Shown here: positions 60,792 to 64,000 of the stretch, in pieces
Layout: each line of letters begins with the position of its first letter
Position numbering within the stretch: the first letter of the stretch is position 1
NCBI GenBank assembly: GCA_031310005.1
Contig: CM062387.1
Coordinates: forward strand, 1,364,001 to 1,428,000
DNA from: Dactylellina haptotyla
Lineage: Eukaryota; Ascomycota; Orbiliomycetes; Orbiliales; Orbiliaceae
DNA: 64,000 bases
Reading direction: 5' to 3'
Made by a program: the position numbers and the translations under genes
The notes under the pieces: model-generated
Seen by the model: the letters and a program-made list of their open reading frames with translations, nothing else
Told to the model about the DNA's origin: nothing
The model's database searches: none

Positions 60792-61442
60792 ATGGCCGAC
60801 GAAGCAGACGTCGACATCTTCGACGCCATCCTCAATCTCGAGGAAGAGTACGTCGATGTCCTTCCGTTACATATACATTCTCTCCTGCATGCCCTGCCAT
60901 CCTGTTCCCAATTCCGATGTCGCGCGCGCGAGGGTATTCACATCTCAAAGGAAAAAATCTAACACACGCAACACAGTTACTACGCCCAGGGCCACAAAGA
61001 GGGCTCCCTCGCCGGTGCCGCCGCAGGCCGGCTCGAAGGCCGCGCATTCGGCATAGAAAAGGGCTTCGAGAAGTATCTCGCCTTGGGTATCGTTAAGGGC
61101 CGCACAAAAATATGGCAGGCCCGTGTTCAAGATACATCCTTCAAACATGGTGATATCAAAATCTCAAATCCGAGGCACTTAAAACATATCTCTTTGCTGG
61201 AAACTCTCACCACCACTCCACCCATCCGCAATGAGGAAGACGACGTTGAAGAAGTCGATGATCGGATACGGAGAGGTAAAGCTAAGGTTAAGATTCTAGA
61301 GAACACCTTGAAGGAGTCTGTGCCAGACGAAGAGGAGACAGGTGTACCCGCGACCAATAGCAATTCTAGCGCAGGAGTAAAGGTATCCGGGGCGACAGGA
61401 CTAGAGACCGAGTTTGAAGATTTCAAGATACGACGAAGTTAA
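60792..61442 (+). CDS. lto1: LTO1 (ORAOV1) family, Yae1-Lto1 Fe-S adaptor
   Basis: Subunit of the Yae1-Lto1 adaptor that brings the cytosolic iron-sulfur assembly targeting complex to the ABC protein Rli1/ABCE1, needed for ribosome recycling. Two exons (60792..60847 and 60977..61442) give 173 residues. The deca-GX3 signature is clear: glycines at 24, 28, 32, 36, 40, 44 and 48 (GHKEGSLAGAAAGRLEG and onward). It then has YLALGIVKGRTKIW. The second half is acidic and disordered, ending FEDFKIRRS. Yeast Lto1 ends in a tryptophan used to contact the assembly machinery; here no terminal Trp is found, so either the signal is internal, lost, or a last exon is missed. It diverges from the methionyl-tRNA synthetase gene. 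Confidence 0.9.
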
Positions 61443-62937
61443 ACTAGGCTTCGTTTTTATCATCTTGTATCCAATAGCGAGATGTCCTACTATCCATTCC
61501 GACATTTTTTCTCACTACCTAGGTCAAAAATCGCGATATTCCAAGTTCACATACCCACTTAAAAATGGTAAGCTGTCTGCTAGGTAGTGCCTAGACCCTC
61601 TCTCACGCTACATACCAGAGACTAACTTTTCAACAGTACTTATAACTACATACAATACCCTGATTTTATAGTCGTTTAGCCAGCCCAAATATATAAATAC
61701 TTTCTACAATCAATCATTAACTATTTCCTACTTGGGCGTCAACCAATACCATCAGAAACCACCCCTTCCCCCCCCCCCTCTCTATCTTAATTTCTACGAC
61801 CTACAAATTAGGATATCCAAAAGCCATCATTGGGGGAAAAACTTCTATTCTCCTATTTATTTTCCCGGGCCGAAGCCCCATTATGGAAAAATTAAACTTA
61901 CAAATAAGAGAAAGAAGAAAAAACCCCCAAGTTTCCTCCCCGGTGGACATTCCCTACCCTTCCCTTCTTCCCAACAGAACACCATCGATTAAGCTCATGC
62001 ATCAGAAAACCAGCCCAAGGTAACTTCTCACAGCTACAACCAATGCATATCAACCCCTCCCCTAATCCCCCCCGATCCGCACCTTGCACTCCACCTAAAC
62101 CCGTTTCTCCCCCGAAGGTTCGAAAAAGAGATATAGGTAAGGACTCGGTGAAGAAAAGAGAAAGAAAAGAGAAAAAGAAAAGATACCAAAAGGTTAAGAA
62201 AGAGACTATGAGGAAAATTGACAGAGAGACACACGCAGTGCGCACCCAAAACCCGTCTGCACGTTTGCACATCCCCAACAAGCACGACACCCTACCTCGA
62301 GATCCACTTAGAAGACTTCCCCCATCTCCCCTCCCAGAGCAGCCAAAACAACTCATCGAAGAGGAAAAGAAGAGAGAAGCCCCCGTCCGCAGAGAGGTAG
62401 GACTACCCACAAGTTGAAAAGGGAGAGAAACAGCAAACAGAAAAGGGTAAGAACGTACCGGATCTCCTCTTCGAACCGCCGGCTCACAATCAACCGATGC
62501 GACAGGATATCATCACCATTGTACTCCTCCCGAGTTCCCGTCCCGAGCTCACTTGCATCCCAAAGAAGAGATGAGCATCACCAGTTCCGATCACGCAGCC
62601 GCCGTTGCATGAAACCAGTGCATACCCAAATCCTCGATCTTCAACAAGCTTATCGAGAAGGAGAACAGAGAAAAGCCGCACAATGACAACACCCATACCA
62701 CCAATTAAGATCATGGAGCACTTACCTGGATGGCCGTCTTCTTTCTGCAATCAACCAACGCATGCCCTGAAGGTTCCAAAGGAAAAAAAAGTCGAGAATG
62801 TCCACCAAAAAATAACTACAAAAAAAAATAAGAGTCCCCCCACGCGGACCCTTATACAAAAAGAAACAAAGGAAATTTTGAAGAGGAAGAACCTGAACAA
62901 AGCACTTCCGCGAATCCAAGAGGTCATTTCGTTTGTT
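61443..62937. other. gene-free region with poly-C tract
   Basis: 1.5 kb between the LTO1 stop and the stop of the last, convergent gene. It contains eleven consecutive C bases at 61768-61778 and long AAG/AAA-rich patches at 62150-62220 and 62780-62880. The antisense frames at 61898-62410 (minus) and 62605-63195 (plus) are composition-driven and lack features. Confidence 0.5.
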
Positions 62938-64000
62938 TTACAAAAACTCCGAAAGACGTTGGATGGAAGGCCTGCCCCTCATCCAGGACTTCACCGCCAG
63001 CTTCAGACGGTCCTCGTAACTCATGTAGAACGCCCTGTCTACACTCAGGTCGAGACCACAGGTGCTCATACGAGCGAACCTGTGTGGTTGCAGATCGTAC
63101 CTTGGGTCCGAAGACACCGAGGCGCCAGAAACGATCCGGATACCCCGCGAACAGGGTCCGATCGGCGATCCCAACCGAGTCTGCGGCGACGCTGAGGAGC
63201 TATCGAGACTCTCCGTGGGGCTCAGCAGGCGTGGCAGGGGGTCGATAAGAGCCGAAGATCCTACCGCCACCAAGCTATCCACAGCCTGGAGGACAGGACT
63301 ACCAAGTCGTACACCTGGCGCCTGTAATGCTGCCGAGCTGGCTGCAGGGCTCGCGACCACGACATGGGGAACGGACGTGGGAGCTTCCTGCTGCGCTACC
63401 GGGGTTGGTGTGAGTTGTCGAGTGCGAACACTCTTCGGACCACCGGTTGAGGTCGATGTCGTTGAAGGAGTGGGCAGGACCACAACCTTCTCGTTCTCCA
63501 CGTCCCAGGCATTGGTGGCGTCACGAAGTTGCTGGCCGGGGGCTTGACGTAACCCAGCGAGCAGTCTTTCTTCGACGTGAGCGCCGTTGGCATCACAATA
63601 CCATGGGATTTTACCGTCTGGCGCCTCCCAGTTGTGACCATCAAACTGGTTGAGGTACTCCTGGTTTAGGCTGTCTGTGTAGTCGACGGTGAGGAGTCCG
63701 GAGGACATCGCCTCGCGCACCAGCTCTGGGCTAGCATCTGCAACTGCAGCGACGCGGAGGGTTCCCTCCACCTTTAAACCCATGACCGTCCGCATAAGCG
63801 TCAGAGTCGAGGGGGTGGGGGACAGAGGAAGCGTAGCCTCCGCGAAGCTGTGAACCGACCTGTTGTTGACCCGTTCGCTAGGAATCGCGGTCGTTACTGT
63901 AGGCTGCGGCTCTGGTGACTGGAGTTCGACAGTCGGTGCTCCGAATCGTCTGAAGAGGGAGGAAAATCCGTTCGTGATACTCTTCGCGATTGTCTCGGTA
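62938..64000 (-). CDS. uncharacterised protein, C-terminal part (5' end beyond window)
   Basis: An uninterrupted minus-strand frame runs from the right window edge to a stop at 62938, at least 354 residues. The internal Met at 63795 is not needed as a start, because the frame stays open to the edge. I do not recognise a domain. A conserved-looking segment is SSGLLTVDYTDSLNQEYLNQ followed by FDGHNWEAPDGKIPWYCDAN (tryptophan- and acid-rich). The middle is Pro/Ser/Thr/Val-rich and probably disordered. The end YEDRLKLAVKSWMRGRPSIQ is basic and helical. No signal peptide or membrane segment is in the visible part. High GC at third positions supports real coding. Confidence 0.7.
   Translation of the reverse strand, partial: TETIAKSITNGFSSLFRRFGAPTVELQSPEPQPTVTTAIPSERVNNRSVHSFAEATLPLSPTPSTLTLMRTVMGLKVEGTLRVAAVADASPELVREAMSSGLLTVDYTDSLNQEYLNQFDGHNWEAPDGKIPWYCDANGAHVEERLLAGLRQAPGQQLRDATNAWDVENEKVVVLPTPSTTSTSTGGPKSVRTRQLTPTPVAQQEAPTSVPHVVVASPAASSAALQAPGVRLGSPVLQAVDSLVAVGSSALIDPLPRLLSPTESLDSSSASPQTRLGSPIGPCSRGIRIVSGASVSSDPRYDLQPHRFARMSTCGLDLSVDRAFYMSYEDRLKLAVKSWMRGRPSIQRLSEFL

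Noticed and set aside
61768-61778. Poly-C tract as an end of a mobile element or origin
   Set aside because: No associated repeats or coding region; treated as simple sequence.
62605-63195. 196-residue plus-strand frame near the right end
   Set aside because: Lies antisense to the partial protein gene and an A-rich patch, with no features of its own.

Overview
The window is nuclear DNA from a filamentous ascomycete (Pezizomycotina; gene content fits Leotiomycetes or relatives, but I cannot fix the genus). The reasons are short 50-75 bp GT-AG introns with CTAAC-like branch points, orthologues of palA/RIM20, Crz1, ATX1, LTO1 and a Ssp1/CaMKK-type kinase, and fungal NACHT-WD40 receptors. I support 15 protein genes. 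Two are cut by the window edges (left: palA/RIM20; right: an unrecognised protein).

Layout. 1-5 kb: palA/RIM20 (5' part), a short-chain dehydrogenase, and RPS20, which diverges from it. 6.5-8.5 kb: the zinc-finger factor Crz1, with about 5 kb of gene-free upstream DNA. 13.5-17 kb: a steroid-5-alpha-reductase-family membrane enzyme, a POF1-like nucleotidylyltransferase and the copper chaperone ATX1. 18-21.5 kb: a 1192-residue single-pass membrane protein with a kelch-like ectodomain. 24.5-28.3 kb: a 1243-residue CaMKK/SNF1-activating kinase. 28.3-42.4 kb: a 14 kb stretch without a convincing protein gene, ending in a tRNA-like, Pol III-type element. 42.4-53.7 kb: a more AT-rich block with a coiled-coil protein carrying a PAM2-like motif and two large tandem NACHT-WD40 (fungal NLR) paralogues. 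53.7-61.4 kb: compact housekeeping genes: chorismate synthase (ARO2), lipoate-protein ligase, cytosolic methionyl-tRNA synthetase and LTO1, arranged as two divergent pairs. 61.4-64 kb: gene-free DNA and the partial protein.

How genes relate. Crz1 (calcineurin target) and the CaMKK-like kinase represent two arms of calcium signalling 16 kb apart, both with unusually long upstream regions. ARO2/lipoate ligase and MetRS/LTO1 share short divergent promoters. The most interesting part is the pair of NLR genes. They share N-terminal domain, NACHT, winged linker, a single intron at the same place and a beta-propeller, yet have diverged widely. They look like an innate-recognition or incompatibility locus beside conserved housekeeping genes. 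All exon boundaries were read by eye from splice signals and reading frame; none is confirmed by transcripts.
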